Positions 1 to 14,691 of a stretch of DNA of 64,000 bases are shown piece by piece. The stretch is from Apophysomyces variabilis (lineage: Eukaryota; Mucoromycota; Mucoromycetes; Mucorales; Mucoraceae), in the NCBI GenBank assembly GCA_002749535.1, contig MZZL01000391.1, forward strand, positions 505,149 through 569,148. Direction: 5' to 3'. The notes under the pieces are model-generated. The model worked only from the letters and a program-made list of their open reading frames with translations. It ran no database searches and was not told the DNA's origin. Position numbers and translations under genes: made by a program. How positions within the stretch are numbered: position 1 is the first letter of the stretch; every line of letters begins with the position of its first letter.

Positions 1-1541
1 TCTTAGGCACGGTCACAACCTGCATAGAAAAGGCATTCAAACGATTTGAGTTGATGGGCTATGATGCCAAAGACATTAAAGGTAAACATCGAAGAAAAAA
101 ACAGAGATGGATAAGTCAATCAATTTCTTTATTTGTGTTTGTGTAGCCATTGGTATCACCAATCAACGTGAAACGACATTGATGTGGAACAAAGAGACGG
201 GAGCGCCACTTCATAATGCGATTGTTTGGAGTGATGTCCGCACAGATGATTTGGTTCATCAATTGAATAAGCGTATCGATGTGGCCAAAGTACCCGAGAG
301 ATGTGGATTGGAGATCACCTCTTATTTCTCGGCTGTCAAGATTAAGTGGTTGCTGGAAAATGTCAAGGAGGTTAAAGAAGCAGTGAAGGCCAAGAAAGCA
401 GCATTTGGCACCGTGGATAGTTGGTTGTTGTATAATCTGTCAGGCAAGCGTGCGCATTTTACCGATGTGACAAACGCGAGCCGGACCTTGTTGATGAACC
501 TGGACACATTGACATGGGACAAAGAGCTGCTTGAATTCTTTGACATCCCAGAGCATATCCTGCCTACCCTTGCATCGTCATCCGAACAGTATGCCACAAT
601 GAGCTCGGACAGTCCTTTAGCTGGTGTGCCAATCACCAGCTGTATGGGTGACCAACAAGCAGCTCTTCTAGGCCAGAAATGCTTCGAAAAAGGAGAAGCT
701 AAATGCACTTTTGGTACCGGCGCCTTCATGCTCTTCAACACCGGTACTGAATCTGTCGTGTCCAAGCATGGACTGATTCGTACTGTTGCCTTCAAACTGG
801 GCAAGAAGCCCGCCAATTACGCTCTTGAAGGATCTATTGCCGTGGCTGGCTCTGCTTTACGTTGGTTGCGTGATAATCTTCGATTGATCAATACCATGGA
901 AGAAGTTAGTGAATTGGGTAAGCTTCCTAGAAGATGATACACAGCCTTTCTCTCTTTTTGTTTCCGATCTTGGGAGCTCAATAACTTTCTCTCTCTCTCT
1001 CTCTACATGTGTGTGGGTTTGTGCTTTAGCGTCGCATGTGCAGGACACGGGTGGCGTCTACTTTGTTACAGCTTTCTCTGGGCTGTTCGCACCTTACTGG
1101 CGCGATGATGCACGCGGCACGATGATCGGCTTAACGAGTTACACAACCAAATATCATCTAGCACGCGCAACGTTGGAAAGTATGTCATTCCAATCCCGGG
1201 CAATTTTAGAGAGTATGAATCAAGATGCAACGGTTCCTCTCAAAGTGCTGAAGGTTGACGGTGGTGTGTCGAATTCGGATGTGGCTATGCAGATTCAGGC
1301 AGATACACTTGGAATCGAAGTTCATCGCCCAGCCATGCGTGAGACAACTGCTTTAGGCGTGGCGATTGCTGCTGGGTTGGCTGTAGGGGTCTGGAAAGAC
1401 ATTCATGAACTGGATGAAGTCAACAAGAAGGACGTGTCTGTTTTTGTGCCAAAGTTAGACAAGGACGCCAGAGACGACAAATATGTAACCTGGAAAAAAG
1501 CGGTCCAGGCATCACTTAACTGGACAGGTGTAGAATACTAA
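1..1541 (+). CDS. GUT1: Glycerol kinase, 5'-partial
   Basis: ATP-dependent glycerol kinase (FGGY family), which makes glycerol 3-phosphate in the cytosol. The start lies outside the window. I read three exons: 1-81, 147-917 and 1030-1541, with GT-AG introns. The junction after position 81 gives AIGITNQRETT, a family hallmark. The junction 917/1030 restores continuity into DTGGVYFVTAFSGLFAPYW. Other family motifs are MGDQQAALLGQ and CTFGTGAFML (the kinase signature region) and VDGGVSNSD near the C-terminus. About 454 codons are present, so only a short N-terminal part is missing. The second intron holds a CT microsatellite and also has a CAG acceptor at 1041-1043; the TTTAG at 1025-1029 is preferred because it gives ELASHVQDTGG, closer to the family. 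Identification is secure. Confidence 0.96.
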
Positions 1542-2510
1542 TTTAATTTGTTTGTTTGTTTGTTAAATAATGATATAATTGTTTTGCCATTCCAGTGTAC
1601 CAGTGCGTATACCTCATTAAGGGCCTTCCAAAATATGCCTAGATATGTGCAATAAAAGATAATCAATAACCATAGTTGCGTTACATTGCACTTGTTGGTA
1701 AAGGTCGTATCTTCCATTTAGCACGTTATGTCACAAAAATTAGTAGTTGATAACATTACAGCGCCCAGTTGAAACAAAAAGGATATCTTTCAAGATCGTT
1801 GTATATCCGCAGAATATAGACGCGTTTTCTGTTTCGAAGAAAGTGATCCGGCGTGCTGTGATAAACAATACAATTGAACGCATATTCTCGCATACGAAAG
1901 GATAAAGCGAATCGGCTTGGTGTTAACCTGAAACCTGATACACATCACTTCGGCATAACTTGTTGTTTAACTGATATGCTTTACCGTTTACCTATGGAAA
2001 AAGTGTTACCAGCAATACCTTCAGAATAGCCAGTAATGCCTGATGTTACAAACATGTTATCCTAGGTATTTAGGCTACGGAAAAGAACTCACTGTGATTA
2101 TTCCTGTTCAGATGGAGTCAATCATTCTATAACTTTGGTTGAATACCCCATGCTGTATCTCAATTTACTCTGGGTCCTTTAATTCATCCACTTGCTTGAG
2201 CTAGACAGTTACACAGCATTACACATACCAAACGTTATATTGATACCATGATTAAAAACAAGGATGCTGTCATCATCTCATTCTGTATTTGTACCTTGGC
2301 TTTTCCAAGCAATAAGTTACTTTTGCAACTTATATACAGTATCTCCCAAAAACAATTTCGCAAACTACGAAAATCGAAGTCGCAGTCCAGTGGAATTAAA
2401 TGTCGCATACAAATAATAAAAAAATTCAATGCCGTCCTTTTTCTGCTTAGCTACCGCTTTACCTCATTTTAAAAGTGCATCCATGTCCTTGAGCTCTCCC
2501 CATGTCCACT
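1542..2510. other. Intergenic, no gene seen
   Basis: AT-rich spacer downstream of glycerol kinase. It begins with a short TTTG run (about 1550-1563) in the probable 3' UTR. The open frames here (for example 2248-2472) are short, of biased composition and without recognisable domains. Confidence 0.5.
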
Positions 2511-2514
2511 GTTA

Positions 2515-2760
2515 AACAGTCAAAGCAGAACTCGCTGCTGCCAAGGTTGAAATTAGTAGGCTCAAACAACACAACGCTTCTCTTCTCCAGATGGTAGGCT
2601 CTGGTTTTCCTAGACGCCCAAGTCTGTCGAATCTATTTCCTCTAATACAACCCGTCCATTCAATCCACATACCTAATACATATCGACATCCCCTCAAAAG
2701 CTAACCGTCACATCAGGGCCCCTGTCCGGCCTGCTGTCGCCCGCTTCTTCCTTGCAAAAA
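2515..2760 (+). pseudogene. Possible non-LTR retrotransposon ORF1 relic
   Basis: One plus frame reads a coiled-coil-like stretch (VKAELAAAKVEISRLKQHN). After a stop and frame change it is followed by APVRPAVARFFLAKRLF. That pattern reminds me of the ORF1-type proteins of fungal LINE-like elements, but this is memory-based and weak. No intact frame exists. Random sequence cannot be excluded. Confidence 0.2.
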
Positions 2761-4768
2761 GGCTTTTTTGATACTCACGCCCTTCCCCGATATTTTTCCA
2801 TCCCCCCTCAATTTTTATCAGATTGATCTAGCTCGGGCGGACACACTTATTATTTTTTGCGCTCATTTGAACCACTGAATAAACTCAATCTTGTTTAATC
2901 AAAAGTCGATATTGCTTCTCTTCCGCGAATTGACAGAATTTTATTTTAAACACTTATAAGATGTCTCCAGGACGCTATAAAGCAAAACGAGAATATATCT
3001 AAACCGTTACATTATCGCCGTGGGAAGAAATCCACTTTCTTATTTCAAAGCTCGAGACTCAGCGCAGGTCAAACTTTTCATATTCTTTTGCCTTACGGCG
3101 CCAGATTCAATTATTATTCTGCTCATGTGTACACCCTAGAGTAGAAGAGACAGCGATGATCACTCACTCTGTACGAAGTCGGAGAAGAGCTAGCCGAACG
3201 GAGACAATGGCTGATCCATCCAGTTCTCAAGGACGAGAAGAAGAAAGACCAGAATCGTCCCGAGCTCCTTTAAGGCGATCTGAGAGGCAGCAAGCAAAAA
3301 GGCAGAAAAGGATCCACGAGTCAAGTGGATAGGGCTTTTACACCCGGTATTCAGTAAGTGTCACTGGATGATTGTTATTTTTTTCTTCTATTACTCACCA
3401 ATTGATATTTATATATGCATCTTGAATTCACTTGGCGGGGAGATGGGTATGGCGTCGTCAGTTTTATGACAGGTATGTAAAAGTGGTCAATTCGAACTCT
3501 TATAACACGACAGTTAATGTAATTTGTTAGCGTCAAGCCCAGTTTCCAAAATGCGGCAAGTGAATTTGATGCGACTTCAATTTTTGGAAATAAAGTACAT
3601 TCACTAATGACAATGAGCGTAACTGTGGGCGCAGCACCCTGGGGATACTGGTTCAGAAGTTTCCCATTTTAGACGAGTAATAACTATAACGAATGCATGC
3701 GTTCTGACTACTTCGAACCTGGATGGTTAGGATCATAAGTATTCAGTATCATTGCATATAATAGTTTAAGTGTGAAAAACCACATGCTGGAAAAGGAAGC
3801 TTTTCGTTCAATTTTCCATACAAACCACGTAAGATATATCTTTTCGATCCCAGTAAAGTGATGTTTCTGTCTAGTTTTGTTATAAGTTACAAAGCGTTTG
3901 GCAGTTTATTGTAATGATATGCATGATATAAAAAGGGAGAGTCCGTACTACATTTCTCTTTCCCATCGAATTTCTTTTGTAATCTTGGCCTTTTCCACTA
4001 TACATTTGCCTTCCTTGTACTTCTGTGGTTCAGCAAACGCCCGTATATACTTCCAGCCGACCTTGGATTGACAGATTTTACAATAAATATCCGCAACCGT
4101 ATGCATCCCTGTCATTAACATCCGTTCTTCCTTGGTACCGATAGTGACATTGACAACTTGGTCAACAAGGTACGCCGGTCCATGCTAACCTCTCCACTAT
4201 TTTAGGAGACTGTTCTTGCGCATCCTTTTTCTTTCAATTATCTTTTTCTTTTACCTGTCCTTGGAAAGACTTTGAGAGTATACTAGAATGACGAAGCAAA
4301 TGGCAGTGGCAGGTGCTGCAGGAATAGATCCGACCGTCAACAAGGTAAGTTTGATGCTTCTTGCCCATGACAATGTTCGAGTTTCAACCTCAACCAGCAG
4401 ATACTAATGTTTTGGTGAACACAGACAACGAGGTTGAGATCGCGTGTCTAAGAATGATGCCACAATAGGGTGGACATCAGAACAAGTCTATTTTCGGAGA
4501 GGAGGGCGGAACTGTCCTTATTATATACCCTCCTAAGAATCATGCGTCCGTTCCGGTCACACGCTTCCAAATTCTTAACCAACTTCAGAGGTATGTTAAC
4601 CGGTTTAACACCAGCAAGTGTAACTGTTGATAGCTTCTTCTTCTTCTCTCTTTTTTTTCTATGCTTTCAATGATTTGTTCGTTTATTCTTTAAACGAGGG
4701 GAAACAAAGAACGGAGGGAATAAGGGGAATGACTCTATAGAATAGGACAAATGACTTGGTTCATGTGT
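2761..4768. other. Intergenic with unassigned short frames
   Basis: Mostly AT-rich. An ATG frame at 3156-3332 (58 codons, Arg/Ser/Glu-rich) ends at TAG and is followed by a GT; it has no recognisable domain. A second possible exon begins with ATG at about 4288 (MTKQMAVAGAAGIDPTVNK, then GTAAGT), and open sequence runs from about 4447 to 4590. I cannot join these into a convincing protein. The end of SEC18 lies just right of this region on the minus strand. Confidence 0.3.
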
Positions 4769-7714
<2,946 letters not shown>

Positions 7715-9381
7715 GACGAAGTTGGAAAAGGAACAGAAGGGCTGGATTTCCGCACTCGTCTTCCGGTTTCGTATCCCGACCTGGTATTTTCCATTTTCGG
7801 CCCTTCTTCCAATCAAATGCTCACATTTGCCAGGTCCAACCAGAACTATAGGTTTTTTACCAAAGGTTTTTGAACGTTTCACCAAAATTGTTTGAAGTAT
7901 CGAGACTCAAAATTTGAAGAATGTATAATCAAACTATGAAAAATTGGCAATAAGATATTTTGAATCAAAAGCGTGTTCTCGTTCAAAGGCAAGTGCAACT
8001 ACATCACAAAGACATAGATAACCATCTACTAATTAGAAAATAATTCTAAACGACCCAATGGTTATAACAGTTGAGGATACTGGACAATATCACCAAAAAC
8101 AGTGTAGCCGATTTTGTTTGTGTAATGCGAAACGCCAGATGTCTTTATGATGTATGGAAAGACAGTAAGTAAAGGTTAAACTTTGTTAAACATATTATTT
8201 ACCCTAGCAATAAGAAGAAAATCAGTGACAATAATAAACGTTGACAGTTTGAATTACTGAGTATTAACACATACGAGGAGGATTACATGGTGCTTAAATG
8301 AAGCCATGGTTCTCAACGTGCTGATCCTCGTTCTCAATGTCCTGTGGATCATTTCACAAACAAGATAATGGAGCCTTTGATTATTCCACTATATCTGATT
8401 CTGCATTACATGAGGTGCCATTCATAACCTCTCGTTGTGTGGAACGAATTAAATGAATCACTTCGTATATAGGAACGCTGACCGTGCCCGTAATTTCATA
8501 AAAGAACGAAACAAAAGTCAACTAGAGAAATGAAATATTTACAGTCCATTTCATATGATCCTGTTTTACTTATGCAGCGGGATCCAGAGCGCATATTAAC
8601 AGAGAGGTTAATAGTTCCATGCTACAGAAAACAATATTAAATATCATACTGTAGCAGTAAAGTCCATGAAGTATAGCATCAACAACCCTTTGTCGAACAG
8701 GGTTCACAATGCTACATCATGATTAACTCGGGTCTAGCTGAATTCGTTCTTATCGCATATACACTGGCACATGCTCCTAAATCAAGCAAATGGAACATTG
8801 TTGCCAGTGCCCGACAAAATAATCAAGTCGTTCTCTTTATATGGTCACTTTTATAGTCTACAACAAGTGCTGTCGGCAACAGGGAGTGCATACCACATCT
8901 TCTTTCTCTCTTTCTTTAGCTTTGTTGTTTTCTGTATCGTCTTGTTTGGTACACTTTCATTATTTGTACAAGGGATGAGTTTGGCTAACCTGTAGGGTCC
9001 AGATTATTAGGTACGTGGGAACTGGGTGCGGAACCTGGTTGGCACACAGCCAGAAGAAAAGTGAAAAGGTGTTTAAGCTTATTAAACGGTTTCCTCAGGG
9101 TTCCCCGTTCTAAGACTTCCTCATGATCTGTTTTCCCATGGTATGATTTGGATAAAGATATGATGTAATTCTGTGCTAGACGCAAAAAGACAACAATCAT
9201 TTTGCATTAAAAACGTGTTGTCGCGCCATTCCGTTTTCAATCACCGCTTATTGCCTTCCTCCCTCTTTCTCTTACCCTCTTCACCTCGTCTTGTTTCTTT
9301 TTTATTTTTTAAAGTGCTTTATAACTATATCAAATAACACAAGCATTTCTTGCAAGTGTCGGCGTCTACATTGACGCGGTT
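7715..9381. other. Intergenic between SEC18 and Fanzor relic
   Basis: AT-rich spacer that must hold the SEC18 promoter. A pyrimidine-rich stretch (about 9236-9300) precedes the Fanzor relic. Frames such as 8771-8995 are Phe/Leu-rich with no domain. I see no RNA gene. Confidence 0.4.
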
Positions 9382-10224
9382 ATGATTTCGATCTTCCATA
9401 AGAAAACAGTAAAACTAGCTGAACAGGCACAAGAGGCGGAGAGAAGAAAAACTGGTCTGTAATTTGGAATATGCGTTTCAGAACAGGTATTAACAAACAA
9501 TCAATATTCTCAGTGACTTGCAAAGACTGCTCTGAAGAAGGGGATTCAAACAAGCGATACAGAGCTTGTCCTCAAAACAAGAATCACGGCAGAAATCAAG
9601 GCAAGATACATCAATGCATCACCAGAACTTTGCTCACTCTCATTTTATAGTTGGAAAAAAAAGAAAGAAAATTGACAGCTGAGGAAGAAGCAGAGCATTC
9701 TAGACAAAAAACAGTGACAGGGATTCTAAGAATGAATAGACAAGGAACAAAACTCTCCTATCTATGCCATGTCCAGCCTGCGGTTCAACTGACCATGCTT
9801 CTGCAAGAAGCAGGTCTTGCACGGGTCATGCAAAAACTATAAACGAAAACGTCAATGAAGAACTTGGAAAAGATTATGAAAGATACACAAGAAGGCTACC
9901 GCTTGATTCTATCATTCGTCCAGAGCACCGTGAGGAACTCAAAAGGAAATTTACGAATCTGTGCGGTTTTTGCGCGAAGTAGTCTTCCGAGCTCAAATCT
10001 TAGCGAATGGTTACATTATCTCGAACGCCGATCAGGAAATAGTTGCATATGTTTACACACAGTCTTTCTTGTATCACATATGTCAATTAGTCCTCGATAA
10101 GAAGGTCTCCAACAAAAACTCCAACATGCCATCCGACCTACTAGGTTATTGGCCACAATTTCTTGCGGCATATCCTTCCGTAATCTTCTCTCCACAGGCC
10201 TCTTCTGGCTACAGTGATGCCTTA

Positions 10225-10247
10225 CACTATGGGAAAAAGTCGGGGAA
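10225..10247 (+). repeat. CACTA left terminal inverted repeat
   Basis: The first about 23 bp match the inverse complement of 14669-14691, with one single-base length difference in the A/G run. Recognition end for the transposase. Confidence 0.9.
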
Positions 10248-10350
10248 TAATCGGGGAAAATGGGGGAAAATGGTCCAAAATCGGGGAAAATGGGGGAAAT
10301 TAAAATCATAAGAGGTCTTCCCCTGCTAAATAGGTGAATAATAGGGGAAA
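10243..10350. repeat. CACTA left subterminal repeats
   Basis: Short G-rich units of the type CGGGGAAAATGGGGGAAA recur several times, followed by a unit AATAGGTGAATAATAGGGG that also appears near the right end. Subterminal repeats of this sort bind accessory or transposase proteins in CACTA elements; their role here is inferred. Confidence 0.7.
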
Positions 10351-10383
10351 TTTTTGACTTAGCAAAATTTTTGAACTTCTAAT

Positions 10384-13300
10384 CTATAATTTATTGATAC
10401 TACCTAATCTAAAATCATACCTGGTCATGCCAGGCCAAATGATATAGCCTTTGTTTCTATCATTAATTTTTGGCAGAATGCCTGCCAAACAGTCTAAGTC
10501 TGTAGCATTGACCACATACAGTCTGCTAGTGTTAGGAGTATTTGTAGTGGGCAAGCCCCCACTAATCACACCGTACTGGTTCATGCTTAAGTCTGTTCGC
10601 ACCCGGATCAAGCATAAAATCTTTTTGGTGCCTGCATGCTTGTGTTGGAAAAACATTATGGTCTCACCAAAAAACGTTTCCCACACCAAGCTGACTGCAC
10701 TATTTCTTCCACGACGGGCATTGGCATCGACGGCGGTGGTGATTTTGACGAAGTTTGATTTTCGATGGCTTCTTTGATTGCTCATCTCTTCGCAATAAAA
10801 AATGTTCCCTCGGACAATTACCTGGTCTGCAACAAGTATGTCGGACTGCAGGTTGCCGTCGTTACGTTCGCTGTGTCTGTCCCAGTATTGATTCAGACGT
10901 TGGTGAAGGTTGTACTGGTCATAGTCAGAGACTGCTGCAGACCGTAAATGGACTCTGAGGATGATATCCTCTCCTTCCATATTGACGGTCAAAGAATCCA
11001 CCTCAGCCTGTTCGTCATCTTCAGGCACAGCCTGTCCGTAATGCATCGCTACTGCATAATATAATAGCTCGTTTGAGGCATTCACGGAAGGAGACGCATG
11101 AGAAGTGATTCTTTTTTTCATAATACCAATCATGCGCTCCATTGGCCGTGTGCTGTACATCCTTGGCGGGCCAAGCTTTCGGATGGCTTCTGCAAGGTGC
11201 ACCAAGTAATGTTGACTGATTGTGAAAGCATTGACCGGCAAGTACTTCCGTATAAAACCATGCCAGCAGTTAATGCACCTAACAAGGCGTTTAATATATA
11301 AGCGTTTTTTTTTTTTGAATAACCCTTACCTTGAGATTTCATCAATCTCGTCTTTATCAATCTCTATCTGTAAAGCCAAGCTACATGCCTTTACGAGAGA
11401 TGACAGAGCAATGTTTGCTTGTCTGAACACATGAGCATCGAGCCTCTTGTCTCTCCTGGCTTGGGCCTGTTGCAGACTCATCTGCTCGATAAGGTATGTG
11501 GGTGCAACGTACAAAAGGAAGACCACCCAATCCACAGCGCGGACATAACCAGCTTGTATATCTATGTAATTTCATGTTTATAATACTTTCTTTAGTTTCA
11601 TCGAATCCGTATACATACCGAGGAAATACCCCTCGAACGTTGTTGGTATATGCCTTTTAGCATTTATCAAGGCAGCGCCCATCGCCGTTCTGTATTCTTT
11701 CTTTAAGAAAAACGGGCAGCTTTCCCCATAATCTCCAGAGACAATCTTCCAAAGTTGATGGCCGATGCCATGACCTATGAGGTGCATCTCATCCAAGCCA
11801 AAAAAGAAAGATCCATGGAATGATGACAGGCTGGCAAATGGTGTCCCAGTTCTTAGTCCAAAATCCTACAAGCCTATGTATTAAATGAAGAGCAATTAGC
11901 AATTATGATAACCCTTACCTTGTCACCATCCAGGAACTCAATGGCTGAACGCAACTCTGGTTCGCTACCATCTCCGGGGAAATACATCCCGCCCGTTTCT
12001 CCTCGTTCCCCCTCCTCCTTGCAATTGCGACATCCGTAAAGGGACGTGTGGCCAGCATGATTTATTAGGTCTGCGACACCTGGTATGTCACCACCTGCCA
12101 CTAACAGATGTACGCGGGCATGGACCGTCTCTGTTGTGGTCCTCACAAGCATTCCTTCTGTACCCAGTCTCTTCAATTCTGAGAGAGACGGTTTCAGGAA
12201 GCTAAAAATGTCCTTTGGCTTTTTAGGGCCAGGGAGAACTGCGATTTGGATGAGGTTCTCTTTCTTGTACCTACTTTATGTTGAGACTTTGAACCCGCTT
12301 GAGAACAAAAAACACCTACCTCTTCTCTGGTCTGAGGTTAAGAATGACTGCCATGATCAGCGTCATGCTGTATCCACCCCTCTTGAACGGGTTGAAGCCG
12401 TCGACAAACAAGGAAAGGGCTATGTCGTCCTCGCCAGAAAACAAATGCCGGATACCCTGGTACGCTTCTCCATCAAAGATATCTGTTATCCTACCCAGTT
12501 CAGCAATTCTGTCAACCCGATACCGAAGGCATTTTCTAGTCTCGGGGTTGGCCAGTTTAGCCGCCACTTGCAGGGACAAAGGAAGTTGCATCGTGGTAGC
12601 TTTAGGTATTGCTCGGGATGGATCCTTGTAACGATCTTTGCCACATTTGCACTGCTGGGTGTGTTCGTCATTGAACATCTGGCATCCGTCTTCGCACACG
12701 TCAAAGTACTTCGGCTTCACAGGGTACATTTCCTGCAAAAGCTTTTTTGATCGATAAATTGAGAGAAGCTTGTCTCTTCCCTCTACAACAGAAGATTATT
12801 TAGTACTGCTATTCAACCGAGCTGATTATGCTTATTGTATGAATTAATTACCAAATTGTGGATCAGTTACATATCCGTTTACCCACTGAATGAGACGTTC
12901 TAAGGCGTTCCGCCTGATATTGAGTTCTTTTGCAAGAACAAACAGCTCGAGGCTTTTTTTCTCAGAGTAAGTCAAGTTCCCATCAAACCGAGTAGAGAGA
13001 TCAATCTCTATCGGGCCTTCTTCTGTAGCGGCGGAAGGATCAACAGCGGGTTCTGGCATGGTAGAATCAGTGTCTGAATCCCCATTTTCACAGTCATTTT
13101 CCATGAACACATCATCTTCGCACGTATCATCGTCGTACAAAGCATCCCAAGCTTCATCTGAAGCGTTTATCTCGCTTGTTGTCTCGTTCGTATGGTCCAT
13201 AACGTTAGAAGGTGTGCTAATATACGATCAATTTACTGCGGTCTACTTTTTTCGTACATACCCCTCAGTACCCTGATTCACAGGTGCAATAACAGACCCT

Positions 13301-13449
13301 GCACGCAAATAACTGGCACTGGTCTGCTGTCGCTCAGCATGCATTCGGGCTTCTCTTGCAGCCTTAATGCGGCAGCTTTTTGTATGTTTGCGCATTTCTC
13401 TAACAGTAAAGAGATTTTTACAGGTTTCGCAAATAGATAGCTTGGTCAT
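10384..13449 (-). CDS. CACTA transposase (tnp2 / Transposase_21 type)
   Basis: Catalyses excision and insertion of the surrounding element. Multi-exon, read on the minus strand. The N-terminus has a C2HC-like finger (CETCKNLF...HTKSCRI, exon from 13449). The intron at about 13265-13215 leads to an acidic segment (DALYDDDTCEDD). Then comes the tnp2 core: YFDVCEDGCQMF and CKCGKDRYK (zinc-binding Cys), SLFVDGFNPFKRG, HAGHTSLYGCRNCKEEG and LDEMHLIGHGIGHQLW. The last large exon (11241-10384) starts LPVNAFTISQHYLVHL and GPPRMYSTRPMERMIG, which matches the DUF4218 partner domain of this family. The ORFs between junctions are open. I checked splice consensus at the first two junctions and did not fully define the rest. 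The element may be active, but no proof can be drawn from one copy. Confidence 0.88.
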
Positions 13450-13581
13450 TTTGAATGAAGCAGGCTTTTACAATGACTTTAGCAAATTAACTTTATTTCT
13501 CGTTAGGTTGTACAAGAATCACGTCATCAGCCAATATTTATTATTGCCAAGGTACCTTATTTTCTTTATTCATCTTGGAAA

Positions 13582-14291
13582 ATGCCACCTAAGAAAGCTA
13601 ATAGCAAGTCCAGTGAAGAAGAAATGAAGGCATTGGCTTACAACTTTTTCGAAGCCATAAAAGATATTAGGCAATCCTTTAATAGCAAGATTGGCGAGTT
13701 AAATAAGAAAGTGGAAGAGCTTACTGAGCTGGTTAAGACTCTCTCTGAGGAGCGTGCGTCTTGTTTCAGGGCAGCTGAAACAACGCCACAAGCACCGGTC
13801 TACGCGGCTCAGCTTATTGAGGCTCCTCATGCAAACAAGGGTATGATACGTGTCGCTGACATCAAAGACTTCATCGCGAAGCATCGGGTTGTCGCTGAGG
13901 AGCCAGATGTAGAGAGCTCGGATACCATCTACAAGGAACTTCGCAAGCGCGTCAAGGCTTGTTGTGACTCTCTTGCGGAAGAGCTCATAGCTTCAAACAA
14001 GATGGTGGACTGGCATGACCTCAGCCAGAACGACAAGCTGAGTCTGCTGAAGGCCATCGATGAGAAGGGCGAGGCGTTGCAGCTACCTATGAGGCGATGT
14101 ATGAGCTCTTGGGTAAGCAACTTCATGGCCTCTGACGCGTGGCATAATAAAGCCACCTATCTGAAAGCTGCTGCTTCACGTAAACGGTAACGATCTATTA
14201 AAAATACGATTACATTAATCACAACCATATGATTAGCTCTTTGCCAGAAGAGACAGCGAGCCAAAGGCAATCAAGAAGAAGACGTAACTAA
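13582..14291 (+). CDS. CACTA element second protein, unknown function
   Basis: Divergently transcribed from the transposase with a 132 bp gap. Two exons, 13582-14186 and 14237-14291 (219 aa plus stop), with a GT-AG intron. The N-terminus is Lys/Glu-rich with a predicted coiled coil (IGELNKKVEELTELVKTLSE). The centre is alpha-helical in character with several Cys and Trp. The spliced C-terminus ends in an Arg-rich tail (RQSRRRRN). No domain recognised. By position it resembles the accessory DNA-binding gene (tnpA-like) that many CACTA elements carry, but sequence relationship is not claimed. Confidence 0.75.
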
Positions 14292-14514
14292 AGTAAGTAT
14301 GTGCTATGATCTCAATATTACATCGCTGACGCTTTACAATAGTTATAGATAAGCTAGTTTGCTAATTTATTTATGTATGATTTATATCACGGTAAGTTGT
14401 CCATAGCAGAAAACTCGTATCCTAGTTACCATTCAAATATGAAGATAGCATTATGAAATTGTCCACACTCAATATAAACTTTATCTTGTCATCAAATCCT
14501 CAAAAGTAAAACAT

Positions 14515-14672
14515 GGGTGAATAATGGGTGGATAATGGGTGGATAATGGGTGGATAATGGGTGAATAATAGGTGAAATGTGCACATTCTGCGGTGGGGGA
14601 AAACAGGGGAAACGTGCACGTTTCCCCTGCAAAATGGGGGAAAATTTTCCCCGATTTTTCACCTATTTTCCC
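14515..14672. repeat. CACTA right subterminal tandem repeats
   Basis: At least four tandem 11 bp units of the type ATAATGGGTGG at about 14517-14575. These are followed by GC-rich inverted sequences (an AAACGTGCACGTTT palindrome at about 14609-14622) and CCCC/GGGG units mirroring the left end. Confidence 0.8.
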
Positions 14673-14691
14673 CGACCTTTTTCCCATAGTG
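14669..14691 (-). repeat. CACTA right terminal inverted repeat
   Basis: Inverse complement of the left end; the last five bases TAGTG are the CACTA terminus. Followed by the TTA duplication at 14692-14694. Confidence 0.9.

Larger units (their letters stand above)
10225..14691. mobile_element. Complete CACTA (CMC/EnSpm) DNA transposon
   Basis: Cut-and-paste element of 4467 bp. It begins CACTATGGGAAAAAGTCGGGG and ends in the inverse of CACTATGGGAAAAAGGTCGGG. It is flanked by an exact 3 bp duplication TTA (10222-10224 and 14692-14694). Terminal CACTA, a 3 bp target duplication and an internal tnp2-type transposase are the three defining traits of the superfamily. It holds two divergent genes: transposase (minus, 13449 to 10384) and a second ORF (plus, 13582-14291). 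It lies inside the Fanzor coding sequence. The perfect duplication and open genes suggest a recent insertion. Confidence 0.93.

Noticed and set aside
322..816. 164-codon minus frame inside glycerol kinase
   Set aside because: Shadow of the real plus-strand exon, which carries family motifs throughout.
7715..7885. N-terminal extension of SEC18 to 7885
   Set aside because: The frame is open but the sequence has no family resemblance; the ATG at 7714 gives a normal-length protein.
14517..14575. Short direct repeats as a CRISPR-like array
   Set aside because: Units are contiguous 11-mers without spacers, in a eukaryotic transposon end.
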